Notes: generated by a model not told the origin, from the sequence alone. Numbered from the stretch's first letter, positions 10,644-21,310 are shown. The stretch: 64,000 bases of DNA from CAWHQZ01 sp963831645 (GCA_963831645.1 CAWHQZ010000028.1:372001-436000); one strand, 5' to 3'. A program made the numbers and translations.

Positions 10644-11764
10644 TGGAAGGTTTTCCGCGGGTCGAAGGCATCGCGCACCGCCTCGCCCGCGAATACCAGG
10701 AGCGACAGCATGACCGATACGACGAGAAAGCCGGTGATGCCGAGCCACGGCGCCTGCAGGTTGTTCTTGCCCTGGGACAGAAGCTCACCAAGCGACGGCG
10801 AGCCGGGAGGCAGGCCGAAGCCCAGGAAGTCGAGCGAGGTCAGCGCAGCGATGGAGCTCGACACGATGAACGGCATGAAGGTGATGGAAGCCACCATTGC
10901 GTTGGGCAGCACATGCTTGAACATGATCAGCGTGTTGCCGAGGCCCAGCGCGCGCGCCGCCCGGACGTATTCGAAATTGCGGGCCCTGAGAAACTCGGCA
11001 CGCACCACCCCGACCAGCGCCGTCCACGAGAACAGCAACAGCAATCCCAGCAGCAGCCAGAAGCTCGGGACAAAAAACGCCGACAGGATGATGAGCAGGA
11101 ACAGGGTCGGTACCGAGGTCCAGATCTCGATGAAGCGCTGAAACAGGAGATCGATCCAGCCGCCGAAGTAGCCCTGCACCGCGCCGGCGGCGATGCCGAC
11201 GATCGAGGAAAAGACGGTCAGGATGAGGCCGAACAGCACCGAAATACGGAAACCGTAGATCAGGCGCGCGATGACGTCGCGACCCTGGTCGTCGGTGCCG
11301 AGCCAATTCATGTTGCCGAACGTGCACCCGGGGTCGTCCGCACCCTTTGGGTATTTGACGCACGCTTCCTCGCGGCTGAGCAGGAAAGCCGGCCGCGACG
11401 GGGCCGGCATCGGCAGTTCGTTGTTTACCGTCCGGTAGTGATAGCGAATGACCGGCCAGATCATCCAGCCGTTGCCGTCGATCTCCTCGGCGATGAACGG
11501 GTCGCGGTAGTCGGTGACGGCGAGAAAGCCGCCGAACTTGGCCTCGGGATAGTCGGTCAGGACCGGAAACAGGAGTTCGCCCTTGTAGGAGGCGAGCAGG
11601 GGCCGATCGTTGGCGAGGACCGGCGCGAGCAGGCTCAGTACGAACAGGCCGAGGAACAGCCAGGCCGAAACATAGCCGCGCCGGTTCGCCGCGAAGAGAA
11701 GCCAGCGCCTTCTGTTGAGGCCCGAAAGCCACGGGCGTTGCGCTGTCGCTGCAACCCTCGCCAC
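10640..11764 (-). CDS. yejE: Peptide ABC transporter permease (YejE-like)
   Basis: A 374-residue inner-membrane permease of the DppC/OppC class. A long hydrophilic insert follows the first membrane segment, as in YejE, and the coupling motif is EFLRARNFEYVRAARALGLG. It pairs with the preceding YejB permease; the genes are four bases apart. Translation of the ATPase follows by ATGA overlap. The substrate is probably di- to oligopeptides, inferred from the family. Confidence 0.93.
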
Positions 11765-11768
11765 GAGG

Positions 11769-12884
11769 TCAGAGCTCCCGCTTCTCGAAGTCGATCCGCG
11801 GATCGATCCACGTGTAGGCCAGATCGCTGATCAGCCCGACGAGGAGGCCCATGAGCGAAAAGATGTACGCGGTAGCGAAAACAACCGGGTAGTCGCGGTC
11901 GAGCAGCGATTTGTAGCCGAGCAATCCCAGGCCATCGAGGGAGAAAATCTGCTCGATCAGGATGGCGCCGGAAAAGAACGCCGATATGAACGCGCCGGGA
12001 AATCCGGCGATCACCAGCAGCATGGCATTGCGGAACACATGGCCGTAAAGCACCTGCCGCTCGGTCAGCCCTTTGGCCCGCGCCGTCATGACGTATTGCT
12101 TCTTGATCTCGTCGAGAAACGAGTTCTTGGTGAGGAAGGTCATGGTGGCGAACGAGGAAATTCCCAAGGCCGTAAGCGGCAGCACGAGGTGCCAGGCATA
12201 GTCGGCGACCCGCCAGTACCACGGCCAGTTTTCCGCCCCGTCGCTGGTGAGGCCGCGCAGCGGGAACCACGAGAAATATGATCCGCCGGCAAACAGGATG
12301 ATCAGCATGATGGCGAAGATGAAACCGGGGATCGCGTAGCCGCCGATCACGACGGCGCTCGTCCACACATCGAACGTCGAGCCGTCGCGCACCGCCTTGC
12401 GGATGCCGAGCGGCAGGGATATCAGATAGGTGATGAGGGTGAGCCAGAGGCCGAGCGAGATCGAAACCGGCATCTTCTCCTTGATCAGGCTGATCACCGA
12501 GACGTCGCGGAAATAGCTCTCGCCGAAATCGAACTGCAGATAGTTCTTCATCATGAGCAGAAAGCGCTCATGAACGGGCTTGTCGAAGCCGAACTGAACC
12601 TCGAGTTTGCGAATGAATTCCGGGTCGAGCCCCTGGGCGCCGCGATACTTGAAGGCTGCTGATTGCTCCGCCGTGCCCTGGCCCTGGCTTTGGGCGCCGC
12701 CGGTCTCGCCGCCTTCGCTGCCGCCGATCCGGGCAGTGGCGTCGACATCGGTGCCCTGAACTTGCGCGATCACCCGCTCGATCGGCCCGCCGGGCGCAAA
12801 CTGGATCACGATGAAGGTCACCAGCATGATCCCGAACAGCGTCGGGATCATCAACAGCAGCCGTTTTAGGATATAGGCTCCCAT
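11769..12884 (-). CDS. yejB: Peptide ABC transporter permease (YejB-like)
   Basis: A 371-residue permease of the DppB class starting MGAYILKRLLLMIPTLFGIM, a typical first membrane segment. A periplasmic stretch rich in Gly, Glu and Gln (about residues 45-75) follows, as in YejB. The coupling motif is MTARAKGLTERQVLYGHVFRNAM. The upstream gap to the binding-protein gene is 56 bases. All three membrane and ATPase genes appear intact, unlike the binding-protein genes. Confidence 0.93.
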   Translation of the reverse strand: MGAYILKRLLLMIPTLFGIMLVTFIVIQFAPGGPIERVIAQVQGTDVDATARIGGSEGGETGGAQSQGQGTAEQSAAFKYRGAQGLDPEFIRKLEVQFGFDKPVHERFLLMMKNYLQFDFGESYFRDVSVISLIKEKMPVSISLGLWLTLITYLISLPLGIRKAVRDGSTFDVWTSAVVIGGYAIPGFIFAIMLIILFAGGSYFSWFPLRGLTSDGAENWPWYWRVADYAWHLVLPLTALGISSFATMTFLTKNSFLDEIKKQYVMTARAKGLTERQVLYGHVFRNAMLLVIAGFPGAFISAFFSGAILIEQIFSLDGLGLLGYKSLLDRDYPVVFATAYIFSLMGLLVGLISDLAYTWIDPRIDFEKREL

Positions 12885-12940
12885 TGCGGGAACTAGGGCA
12901 TGTTCATGCTTGGGCGATCACGTGAGGCTTCGCCGGATGT

Positions 12941-14772
12941 TCATTGGCCGCGTTTCAGGCTAGCGGCCTTGGCAGGGTCGGTCCACCACGTTTCAATAAT
13001 GCCGCGGTCGTATTTGGGCTTGATCCCGGGACGGCCGAATTGGTTCCAATAGGCTACGTTATAGGCGCGCTTGTGCCAGTGCGGAACCCAGAAGTGTTCA
13101 GCGCGCAGGACCCGGTCGAGCGCCCGGCAGGCAACCTTCAGCTCTTCGCGATCCTTGGTTTTGATGATCTGGTCGATGAGTTTGTCGACGGCGGGATTGC
13201 TTAGTCCCGCCAGATTGAAGCTCCCCTTGTTCTTGGCCGCATCGGATCCAAAGAAGGCCCTGAGCTCAACTCCCGGCGTCAGAGGCAGGGAAAACCGGCT
13301 GACGATCATGTCGTAGTCGTAGTCTTCGAGTCGACGCTGGTATTGGGCTTCGTCGATGAGTCGCACCGTCGCTTCGATGCCGAGCCGTTTCAGGTTGCGT
13401 ACGTAAGGCGTCATGATCCGATCGAACGCCGGATCGTTCTCCAGGAACTCGATCGTCAGCGGCTCGCCTTTGGCGTTGCGTCTGACCCCGTCCTCAGCCT
13501 TCCAGCCGGCCTCATCGAGGAGCCGCGAGGCCTCGCGCAGAAGCTTGCGGTCTGCACCCGAAGCATCGGTTATCGGCGGCTGGTAGACATCGCCGAACAC
13601 CTCCGGTCTGAGCTCGCTTCTGAGCGGATCGAGCAGCTTCAGCTCGGCGGCGGGGGAGTGCCCTCGGCCTCGAGGTCAGCGCCTTCGAATATGCTCGAGG
13701 TACGCCGGTAGATGCCGTAAAACAGGTTGAGGTTGGACCATTCGAAATCAAAGGCGAGATCGAGCGCCTTGCGCACCCGGATATCCTGGAACTTTTCCCG
13801 CCGCAGGTTGATGAAGAAACCTTGTGCGCCCGACATCGTATCGTCCGGCAGCTCTTCTTTGACCAGCCGCCCCTCCGGGATGGCAGCCAGCCCCGCGTAG
13901 GCGGTGGCCCACGATTTCGATGAAAAGTCTTCATTGAGGTCGAGCAAGCCCGCCTTGAGCGCCTCGAACGATGCCGTGCGGTCGCGGTAGTATTCGTAGC
14001 GCACCTCGTTGAAGTTGTGTTTGCCGCGATTGACCGGCAGGTCCTTGCCCCAGTAGTCCTCGCGCCGGACGTAGGTCACATTGACCCCCTGGCGGAAGCT
14101 GCCGATGGCGTAGGGGCCCGAACCGAGCGGCGGCTCGAGCGTCGTCTTGGTGAAATCGTGGGTCGAATAATAGGTTTTCGAGAAAATCGGCAGCTGGGCG
14201 ACGATGAGCGGCAAGTCGCGGGCGTTTTCGCCTGCAAAGTCAAAGCGCAGGCTTAAGGGCGTGAGCACGGTGCAGCTCTTGACGTCCCTGATCGTGATCC
14301 TGATGCGCTCGTGCCCCTCGGTGCTGAGGAGCTTGAAGCTGTGGCACACATCTTCCGCTGTCAGCGCCGAGCCGTCGGAGAAGCGGGCGTCCGGGCGCAG
14401 CTCGAACTCGACGCTGCTCTTGTCGGGCGCTACGCCAGCGGTCTTGGCGACGAGCCCATAGAGGGCGTCCGGCTCGTCGTAGGCCCTTTCCATCAATGTG
14501 TCGAAGGTCAGCTCCAGTCCCTGTGCCGGGTCGCCCTTCAGGATGTAGCCGTTGAAGCTGTCGAAGGTCGACATCGCCGCCGTGCCGACCGTGACGAGCC
14601 GGCCGCCCTTCGGCGCCTCGGGATTGACGTAGTCGAAATGCGCGAAGTCCGGCGGATATTTCAGATCGCCGAAAATCGACAGTCCATGCCGCGGCTCGGC
14701 CGCCGCGGCTGCCGACAGCAGCAGCAAGGCGGCGCCGAAAGCCGTGGCGCCGGAACACTCGCCGGTTTTCAT
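12941..14772 (-). pseudogene. Peptide ABC binding protein (YejA-like), copy 1, broken by a frameshift
   Basis: A family-5 extracellular solute-binding protein whose reading frame is split. The 5' part (ATG at 14772, ATGA overlap with the preceding copy) has a signal peptide ending SAAAAA, then EPRHGLSIFGDLKYPP, and runs to EGADLEAEGT before stopping in a short proline run. The 3' part continues in another frame from about VFGDVYQPPITDASG to the TGA at 12941. Joining them needs one extra base in the G5 run at 13652-13656 (C5 on the coding strand). With that base the protein would be about 610 residues, the family length. It may be real inactivation or a homopolymer sequence error. Confidence 0.85.
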
Positions 14773-16643
14773 GTCTTGCTCAGCTTTCCGGCCTTTTCCG
14801 AGTCCCACCACCAGATGGCCGGAAACCCGATCGAATAGGCAGGAAGCGTTTCGGGTCTGCCGAACCGGTCCCAGCGCGCGACGCGCTCATAGGGCACGTG
14901 CCACATCGGCATCACGTAGTGGTTCCAAAGAAGCACTCGGTCGAGCGCCCTTGTCGCGTTCACCAGATCGGCCCGCGACGTGGCATAGATCAACCGTTCG
15001 ATCAGCTTGTCGATCACGGCATTCTTGATGCCGGCGTAGTTGCTCGAACCGGGCCGGTCGGAGGCCTCCGATCCCCAATATTCGCGCTGCTCGTTGCCGG
15101 GTGACAGCGACTGCTGCCAGCCCGTCCAGATGATGTCGAAGTCGAACTCCTGGGTTCGCCGAGTCATCTGCGCCGTATCGATCGTTCGTACGATGGCCTG
15201 GACGCCCAGTTTCTCCAGCTCCAGGGTGTAGGGCACAACGATCCGTTCGAAGGAAGGATCATCGATGATGAACTCGACGGTCAACTCCTCGCCCTTGGCG
15301 TTCTTGAGCACGTTCCCTTTTCCGTCGGCCTGAACCGTCCAGCCCGCCGCGCTGAACAGCTGCGAGGCGGTGCGCAGATTTTCGCGCCGTTCCTTGGCGT
15401 TCCGGCTCACGGGATTCTTGAATTCGCTGGTGAAAACCTCGGGTGGAATCTGGCCTTTGAATTCGTTCAATATCGCGGTCTCTTCCGGTGTTGGAAGCCC
15501 GGTCGCGGCCAACTCCGAATTGGCGAAAAAGCTCGCGGTGCGCGTATATGCGCCATAAAACAGGTTCGCGTTCGTCCATTCGAAATCGAATGCGTAGTTG
15601 AAAGCCAGCCGCACCCGGGCATCCTGGAACTTGGGCCGCCGGCCGTTGAAGACGAAGCACTGCATGGCTTCGGCGTTTTTCGTCCCGATCTCTTCCTTGA
15701 CGACGTGGCCCCGCTTGACGGCGGGAAAATCATATGCGGTGGCCCATGTCTTGGCGGTGTTTTCGAGGCGGAAGTCATAGCGGTCGGCTTTGAAGGCTTC
15801 AAAGGCGACATCGCGGTCGAGAAAGAACTCCCAGGTGATCTCGTCGAAGTTGTCCTGACCTATATTGACCGGCAGATTCCTGCCCCAATAATCTTCCACG
15901 CGCCTCGTCGTTATCGACTGGCCCGGCTTGAAACTGACGCATCGGTAGGGACCGGAACCCAGGGGGATCTCCAGGGTGGTCGCAGCGATGTCGCGGACCT
16001 TGCCGGACGCTCCGGTTGCCGACCACCAGTGCCGTGGCAAAACGAAAATCTAACTCACGATCTGCGGAAGTTCGCGATTGCCTTTTTCGGAGAAGACGAA
16101 GGTTACCTCGCGGTCGCCCGTCTGTTCGACCTTGATGACGTTCTTGTAGTAGGCGGAATAGCGTGGATGTGTTTCCCTGAGCGTAGTCAGCGACCATGCG
16201 ACGTCGTCGGGCGTCATCGGTGTGCCGTCGTGGAAGCGGGCTTCGGGGCGCAGACGATATACGGCGGTCGAATAGTCGTCGGCATGCCAAACGCCATGCG
16301 CGACGAGCCCGTATTCCGTTGAAGGCTCGTCGAGCGAGGGCGTCATCAGCGTTTCGTTGTTGGCCGCAAGCCCGGTCGCCTCGCCCTTGTAGGAATAGGG
16401 ATTGAGACTGTCGAAGGACCCGACGGCATAGAGTCTGAGCTTGCCGCCCTTGGGCGCCTTTGGGTTCACGTAATCGAAGTGCTTGAACTCGGGCGGATAC
16501 TTCAGTTCTCCAAACAGCGAGAGCCCATGACGCCACTCGCGATCATCTCCCCGCGCCGCGGTCATGCCGATGATATGCGTGAGCCCGAAGCCACCGGGGC
16601 AAGCGAGCCCGATGAGTTTCAGCAGACGGCGGCGGGAAAACAT
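14769..16643 (-). pseudogene. Peptide ABC binding protein (YejA-like), copy 2, with an in-frame amber stop
   Basis: A second family-5 binding protein, paralogous to copy 1 (both have HGLSIFG/HGLSLFG followed by LKYPP and FDYVNPxAPKGG). The twin-arginine-like start MFSRRRLLKLIG is followed by a hydrophobic segment. At 16050-16052 the frame reads TAG where the flanking text (RELPQIVS stop IFVLPRHWW) continues without shift to the true end at 14769. A single CAG-to-TAG change explains it. Without the stop the protein would have 624 residues. The last bases overlap the start of copy 1 as ATGA. Confidence 0.85.
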
Positions 16644-16741
16644 GATTGCATCTCCTGACGGCTCAAGCCGTCATGGACCGGCTTTTTGCCACGAATGAAA
16701 ACCCTGGCGGTAGGCCCGCCGGAGTGAATTCTCTGTAACCT

Positions 16742-17398
16742 TCACGGTGCCTGAGTTTCTCCCTCCGGCGTCGCGGCTGGCGGCGGTGGGGTGCTCTGCT
16801 CCTGTCCGGCAGGTGCCGCGGCTTGCCCCGATGCCGGAGCAGCGGGCAGCGGTACCGGGTTGTCGGACAACGTGCGCAGATAGGCTACGATATCGGCACG
16901 CGCCGTGTCCTTCTTGACTCCGCCAAAGACCATTTTGGTCCCAGGGAGATATCCCTTGGGATCGGCGATGAACTTGTCGAGGGATTCAAAGCTCCAGGGC
17001 TCGCCGGCTTTCGCTTTCATTGCTTCCGAATACGCGAATCCATCAACAGCACCCGGGGCCCGGCCCACGATCTCCCAAAGATTGGGACCGGTCTTACCAG
17101 GGCCTCCCCTTTCGAAGGAATGGCAGGCAAGACAGGGTTTTGCTGCTGCAACTCCCTTGGTTGCATCGGCGCTGGCCAGAAGGGTGGCGATGGGTTTCGC
17201 TTCCCCGGAGGCCGCTTGCTCCGTTTCGGCGGTCGTCCCGGCGGGCTCTTCGGCGGTCGCGATCACAAATCCCTGTTTTTCAGGAGCCGAGGTATGGAAG
17301 ATCGCTTCGGCAACGAGGCCGAGTCCCATCGTGGCGAGCAAGGTCCCCAGCACCGCTCCGGCAATCTTGTTGAATTCAAAGCCATCCATTCCGAACAT
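16742..17398 (-). CDS. Membrane-anchored cytochrome c (CycM/c552-like)
   Basis: About 218 residues from ATG 17398. The N-terminus MFGMDGFEFNKIAGAVLGT followed by a hydrophobic segment is the uncleaved anchor typical of alphaproteobacterial membrane cytochrome c550/c552. The single haem site is CLACH, with a later Met ligand in LPGTKMVFGG. The C-terminus is a long Pro/Ala/Gln-rich tail. It faces the periplasm and passes electrons between the bc1 complex and terminal oxidases. Upstream in-frame codons exist but do not look coding. It is divergent from the prephenate dehydratase gene, as in many relatives. Confidence 0.9.
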   Translation of the reverse strand: MFGMDGFEFNKIAGAVLGTLLATMGLGLVAEAIFHTSAPEKQGFVIATAEEPAGTTAETEQAASGEAKPIATLLASADATKGVAAAKPCLACHSFERGGPGKTGPNLWEIVGRAPGAVDGFAYSEAMKAKAGEPWSFESLDKFIADPKGYLPGTKMVFGGVKKDTARADIVAYLRTLSDNPVPLPAAPASGQAAAPAGQEQSTPPPPAATPEGETQAP

Positions 17399-17631
17399 GT
17401 GGTGCGCTACCGGGCTTGGATCCTCGTGAAGAAGCCGCGACAAGGGATTTGTGAATCGCTGCTGCCCGGCGTTCGCCCGGGCCGCGGAAACTACCCATTC
17501 CTCTCGCAGCGCGCAACCAAGGTGCGGAAACGCGCAGAGCTCGCGTTGACACCTAGAGCCTCGCAGTGCCAATAGACCCCACGCGGTCATGCGGCCACGT
17601 CGTCCACTCCGTCTTGAGCCTGCCGAAAGCA

Positions 17632-18535
17632 ATGCGCGAGCCGCCTGCGTCAACATCAGCGAAAAGGATTGCCTATCAGGGTGAGCCCGGCGCCAATTCC
17701 CACATCGCCTGCCGCGAAGCTTTCCCCGACCATGAGGCCATGGCCTGCCGGGTATTTGAAGATGCCTTCGCCATGGTGTCCTCCCGCGCCGCGCATTTGG
17801 CGATGATCCCGATCGAAAACTCGGTGGCCGGCCGCGTCGCGGACATTCATCATCTGATGCCGCACTCCAATCTCTACATCATCGGCGAGCATTTCTTGCG
17901 TGTGCACCATCAGCTCTTGGCCCTGCCGGGCGCGCGTCTGGACGCCCTCAGGTCGGTGCACAGCCACATTCACGCGCTCGGGCAATGCCGCAAGGTCATC
18001 AAGGAACTGAACCTGGCTTCCGTCATCACCGCCGACACTGCGGGTGCGGCTCGCGAAGTGGCGGAGTCCGGCGATGAAAGCCGGTCGGCAATTGCCACTT
18101 CGCTGGCGGGCGATACCTACGGTCTGAACACCCTCAGGGCCAATATCGAGGACGAGGATCACAACACCACGCGCTTTCTCGTCTTGTCGGCTGACCCTGC
18201 CGACGCCGAACCGGAAGATGCGCCGGTCATCACCAGCTTCGTCTTCCGTGTGCGCAATGTGCCTGCCGCGCTGTACAAGGCGCTCGGCGGGTTCGCCACC
18301 ACCGGCGTCAACATGACCAAGCTCGAAGTCGTATCAACTCGAAGGGCAGTTTTCGGCAACTCAGTTCTACGCCGACATCGAGGGTCATCCTTCCGAACGG
18401 CCGGTGCGGCTGGCACTCGAGGAGCTCGAGTTCTTCACCACGCACCTGCGCGTCCTCGGCGTTTACAGGGCAAGCCCCTACCGTGCGGAAATCGCCAGAC
18501 GGCAGAAGGAATTGCTGCACGGCGAGCCTGGCTAG
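17632..18535 (+). pseudogene. pheA: Prephenate dehydratase, frameshifted near the ACT domain
   Basis: The enzyme converts prephenate to phenylpyruvate in phenylalanine synthesis. The catalytic domain (RIAYQGEPGANSH, IPIENSVAGRVADIHH, and the DHNTTRF motif with the catalytic Thr) is intact. The ACT regulatory domain begins ITSFVFRVRNVPAALYKALGGF but breaks after NMTKLE. One extra G at 18328 moves the frame; in the next frame SYQLEGQFSATQFYADIEGH continues to a stop at 18533-18535. The corrected protein has about 300 residues. Left uncorrected, the frame runs on through antisense of the next gene. Start ATG 17632 fits relatives better than GTG 17566. Confidence 0.88.
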
Positions 18536-18555
18536 AGCGACTGGGATGCAGACTA

Positions 18556-19530
18556 TTAGACAAGATAGACGATGAGCAGGGAGGCCAGCAGCAGCATGGA
18601 TCCCATGCTGACGACATCGGTGATCGTGGTGAGGATGATGCTCGACGCCACGGCGGGATCGGTTCCGAAACGCTTGAGCATGACCGGCACGGTGGCGCCC
18701 GAAAGCCCGCTGACCACCATCGAGATCAGGGTGGCTGCAAATCCGATCAGGGCGAGGACGACCGGTCCGCGATTTTCCTGTGCGACCGCGGCCGCATAGA
18801 TGACGGCGCCCACCAGCAGGCCGGTGACCAGGCCGTGCACGAGGCCAAGCCACATTTCCTTGCGCACGGCTCGTGCGTAGAAGCCGACGTCGCCGTGTTC
18901 GCCGAGCGCTCTCACCATAATCGCCAGCGCCTGGGCGCCGCTGTTTCCCGACTGGCCGGCGAGAACAGGCAGGAAGGTTGCGAGCAGGACCACCTGGTTG
19001 AGCGTGTCTTGGAACCCCGCGACGACGGCGCCGGCCGCAAATGCGGTCAGCAGGTTGATCATCAGCCAGGGCAGGCGGAAGCGGATCGCCCGCGCGACCG
19101 CCGTGTCCACGCCCTCCTCGCTCGTCAACCCCACCATGCGACCGGGTACCGCTGCCAGCGTAGCCTCCTGCAGCTCATGCAGTTTGGCGGACCGCACCAC
19201 ACCGATGAGCGCGCCGTTGCCGTCGCAGATAGGATATTCCGGTATTTCCCGGCCCCTGATGCGGTCAAGCGCTTCCTCGACCTCAATGTCGCTCGGCAGC
19301 TTTACGATGTCGGTGAGCATGATGTCCCCGACCGCATTCTGCGGTCCGGCAAGAATCAGGTCGCGCATCACGCAAAGACCAACCAGCCGGCCCCCGCCGT
19401 CGACCACCATCGGATAGGTGAAAGGCAGTTGCCGCGGTACCGACCGGATTTTTTCGATGACCTGGGCGACCGTGTCGGCCGGTTGGACAACGAGTGGCGG
19501 CGGCTGCGCCAGGTCGGCAAGCGTCGTCAT
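18556..19530 (-). CDS. MgtE-type divalent cation transporter (short form)
   Basis: A 324-residue protein. The N-terminal half contains two CBS-like repeats (PMVVDGGGRLVGLCVMRDL and PICDGNGALIGVVR), and the C-terminal half has about five membrane segments with MgtE/SLC41 motifs LPVLAGQSGNSGAQ and GLSGATVPVMLKRFGTDPA. It lacks the acidic MgtE N domain of the about 450-residue forms, so Mg-sensing may differ. It likely moves Mg2+ or Co2+ across the inner membrane. It converges on pheA with a 20-base gap. Confidence 0.85.
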   Translation of the reverse strand: MTTLADLAQPPPLVVQPADTVAQVIEKIRSVPRQLPFTYPMVVDGGGRLVGLCVMRDLILAGPQNAVGDIMLTDIVKLPSDIEVEEALDRIRGREIPEYPICDGNGALIGVVRSAKLHELQEATLAAVPGRMVGLTSEEGVDTAVARAIRFRLPWLMINLLTAFAAGAVVAGFQDTLNQVVLLATFLPVLAGQSGNSGAQALAIMVRALGEHGDVGFYARAVRKEMWLGLVHGLVTGLLVGAVIYAAAVAQENRGPVVLALIGFAATLISMVVSGLSGATVPVMLKRFGTDPAVASSIILTTITDVVSMGSMLLLASLLIVYLV

Positions 19531-19583
19531 GGCGGAGCCCTAATGGCGGCGAGACTGCGCGGAAAACAAACTACGACAAGATC

Positions 19584-20261
19584 TCACTCTTCGCAGGGCC
19601 AGCTCGCGGATGGCGAAAATCCGGTCGGGAGCTTGGTTTCCGCGTCACCACATGCCGCATCGAGCTGGCTCTGCTCGAGCCCCTTGACCGCGGTCAGGTC
19701 GACCCCCGTGATGATGCTGCGATACATGTAGGCGCTGGTGAGGTCGGCGCCGGCGAGTTTCGAGTTGGTGAAGCCCGAGCGGGAGATATTGGCGAGTTTC
19801 AGATTTACATTCGTCAGGTCGGCGTCTCTGAACTCGCAGCGCGAGAATTCGCCCTTGGACATGTCGGCGTTGGCAAGCACCGCTCCGATGAACTCGGAGC
19901 GGCTGATCTCGATCTTGCTCATCATGGCCCCCGCCAAATTCGCGCCCGAAAAATTCACCTTGCTGCCGGACGCCTTTGCGAACGAGCTCATTTCCATATT
20001 GGAGTTCTTGAACGTCGTGCGTGTCAGGTCGGCGCCGTCAAAGTTTGCCTTTCTCAGGTTCGCTTCCGAAAAACCCGTGCCTGCCAGCAGCGCACCGGCA
20101 AGATTGGCGCCCTCGAGGTTCTCGCCACCGAGCATCAGCTTGGGCTTATCGCACCCCGACCAGTCGACGCCTGGCGCCGGGTAGTCCCGGCAATCCGCAA
20201 ATGCATGTCCCGCAATCGCCGGCAAAGCTGCGGCAAACACGAAGAGGAATCTTGCGCTCAT
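19584..20261 (-). CDS. Secreted pentapeptide-repeat protein
   Basis: About 225 residues. A signal peptide (MSARFLFVFAAALPAIAGHAFA) is followed by DCRDYPAPGVDWSGCDKPKL and then a long run of A(N/D)Lxx pentapeptides (for example LEGANLAGALLAG, NFDGADLTRT, EFRDADLTNVNL) that should fold into a right-handed beta-helix. It ends with a short Cys-containing tail. GGAGG lies a few bases before ATG 20261, which fixes this start over an upstream one. Periplasmic pentapeptide proteins of this type are common in alphaproteobacteria but have no settled function. Confidence 0.88.
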   Translation of the reverse strand: MSARFLFVFAAALPAIAGHAFADCRDYPAPGVDWSGCDKPKLMLGGENLEGANLAGALLAGTGFSEANLRKANFDGADLTRTTFKNSNMEMSSFAKASGSKVNFSGANLAGAMMSKIEISRSEFIGAVLANADMSKGEFSRCEFRDADLTNVNLKLANISRSGFTNSKLAGADLTSAYMYRSIITGVDLTAVKGLEQSQLDAACGDAETKLPTGFSPSASWPCEE

Positions 20262-20349
20262 GGTTCTACCTCCGCCTTGGCCTCGCCACTGCAAACATAA
20301 GACAAGCACGGAGCAAGGAAAACACGCATAAAATTGCCTGCCTGCCGAG

Positions 20350-21222
20350 TTACAGGAGCGCCAGCGCCGACTTGACCAGGTGATGGGCAATGGCCGCCGG
20401 CTTGGGCAGCTTAAGTCCTTGCGGGTGCGACCCCTCGAACATCTGCTCGATTTCCGGCCTCGCGAACCAGCGGGCGTCGGCAATCTCCTCGGTATCGAGG
20501 CGGAGGTCCTCATTGAGGCCTTCGGCGAGCAGGCCGATCATGAGGCTCGATGGAAACGGCCACGGCTGGCTGGAGTGGTAGCGTACACCGTCGATGGCGA
20601 CGCCGGTCTCCTCCAGCACTTCGCGCTGCGCCGCTTCCTCGATCAATTCGCCCGGCTCGATGAAGCCGGCAAGCGCTGAATAGACACCGGGAAGAAAACT
20701 GTGGCCGCGGCCGAGCAGGCATCGTTTGCCGCGCGTAACCGCGACGATGACGACGGGGTCGGTGCGCGGAAAGTGCTGCGCCTGACACCGGGAACAATCC
20801 CGACGGTATCCGTGCTCGGCCGCTTCCGTCGCATGTCCGCAATTGGCGCAGAATCGGTGCCTTGTGTGCCAGGTCAGCAACGAGCGTGCCTGCGCGAGAA
20901 TGGCGAGATCGCTGTCCGGCAACAGCCCCTGCATGGCCAGCGAGCGCAGGTCGATGGCCGTTTGCCCGGCGGGCGGGTCGCCAGAGGTCGTTTCCTGGGC
21001 GACGATCGCCGTGCCGTCGGCGAGGACGCCGAGATGGACCTGCAAGCCCTCGCCTACTTCGAACAGGGCCAGCCGGTGGCTTTGTGGACCGGCCTCGGCA
21101 ACGACGGCCTTGTCACCCGACAGCCTGACCGCCAGCGTTCGTCCCGCGCAGCCGCGCAGCTCCGCGCGACGGTCGAGCGCCGAGCCGGCAAACGCATGCC
21201 TGTGTGATGACGCTTTGGCCAT
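20350..21222 (-). CDS. nudC: NAD(+) diphosphatase (NudC)
   Basis: A 290-residue Nudix hydrolase that splits NAD(H) and removes NAD caps from RNA. The zinc ribbon is visible as FCANCGH and RDCSRCQAQ; the Nudix box is GFIEPGELIEEAAQREVLEE, and the NudC-specific SQPWPFPSSLM motif follows. Length and motif order match the family, so it should be active. The gene is divergent from the SRP RNA gene and dnaX. Confidence 0.93.
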   Translation of the reverse strand: MAKASSHRHAFAGSALDRRAELRGCAGRTLAVRLSGDKAVVAEAGPQSHRLALFEVGEGLQVHLGVLADGTAIVAQETTSGDPPAGQTAIDLRSLAMQGLLPDSDLAILAQARSLLTWHTRHRFCANCGHATEAAEHGYRRDCSRCQAQHFPRTDPVVIVAVTRGKRCLLGRGHSFLPGVYSALAGFIEPGELIEEAAQREVLEETGVAIDGVRYHSSQPWPFPSSLMIGLLAEGLNEDLRLDTEEIADARWFARPEIEQMFEGSHPQGLKLPKPAAIAHHLVKSALALL

Positions 21223-21310
21223 GGAAGGAAGTCTCTTCTAGCCGCTTCGCCACAGTGTGCGCCAAGGGAATCCTTGCAACGGGTGCCGGCAGTGGCGATA
21301 TAGTACCCTC

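Noticed and set aside
16050..16052. TAG as pyrrolysine or programmed read-through
   Set aside because: No pyrrolysine genes are visible, the protein family does not use it, and a CAG-to-TAG substitution or sequence error is simpler.
18336..19731. C-terminal 460 residues of the open frame that begins in pheA
   Set aside because: This is the frame continued past the frameshift, reading antisense through the MgtE-type gene; the true pheA end is at 18535 in another frame.
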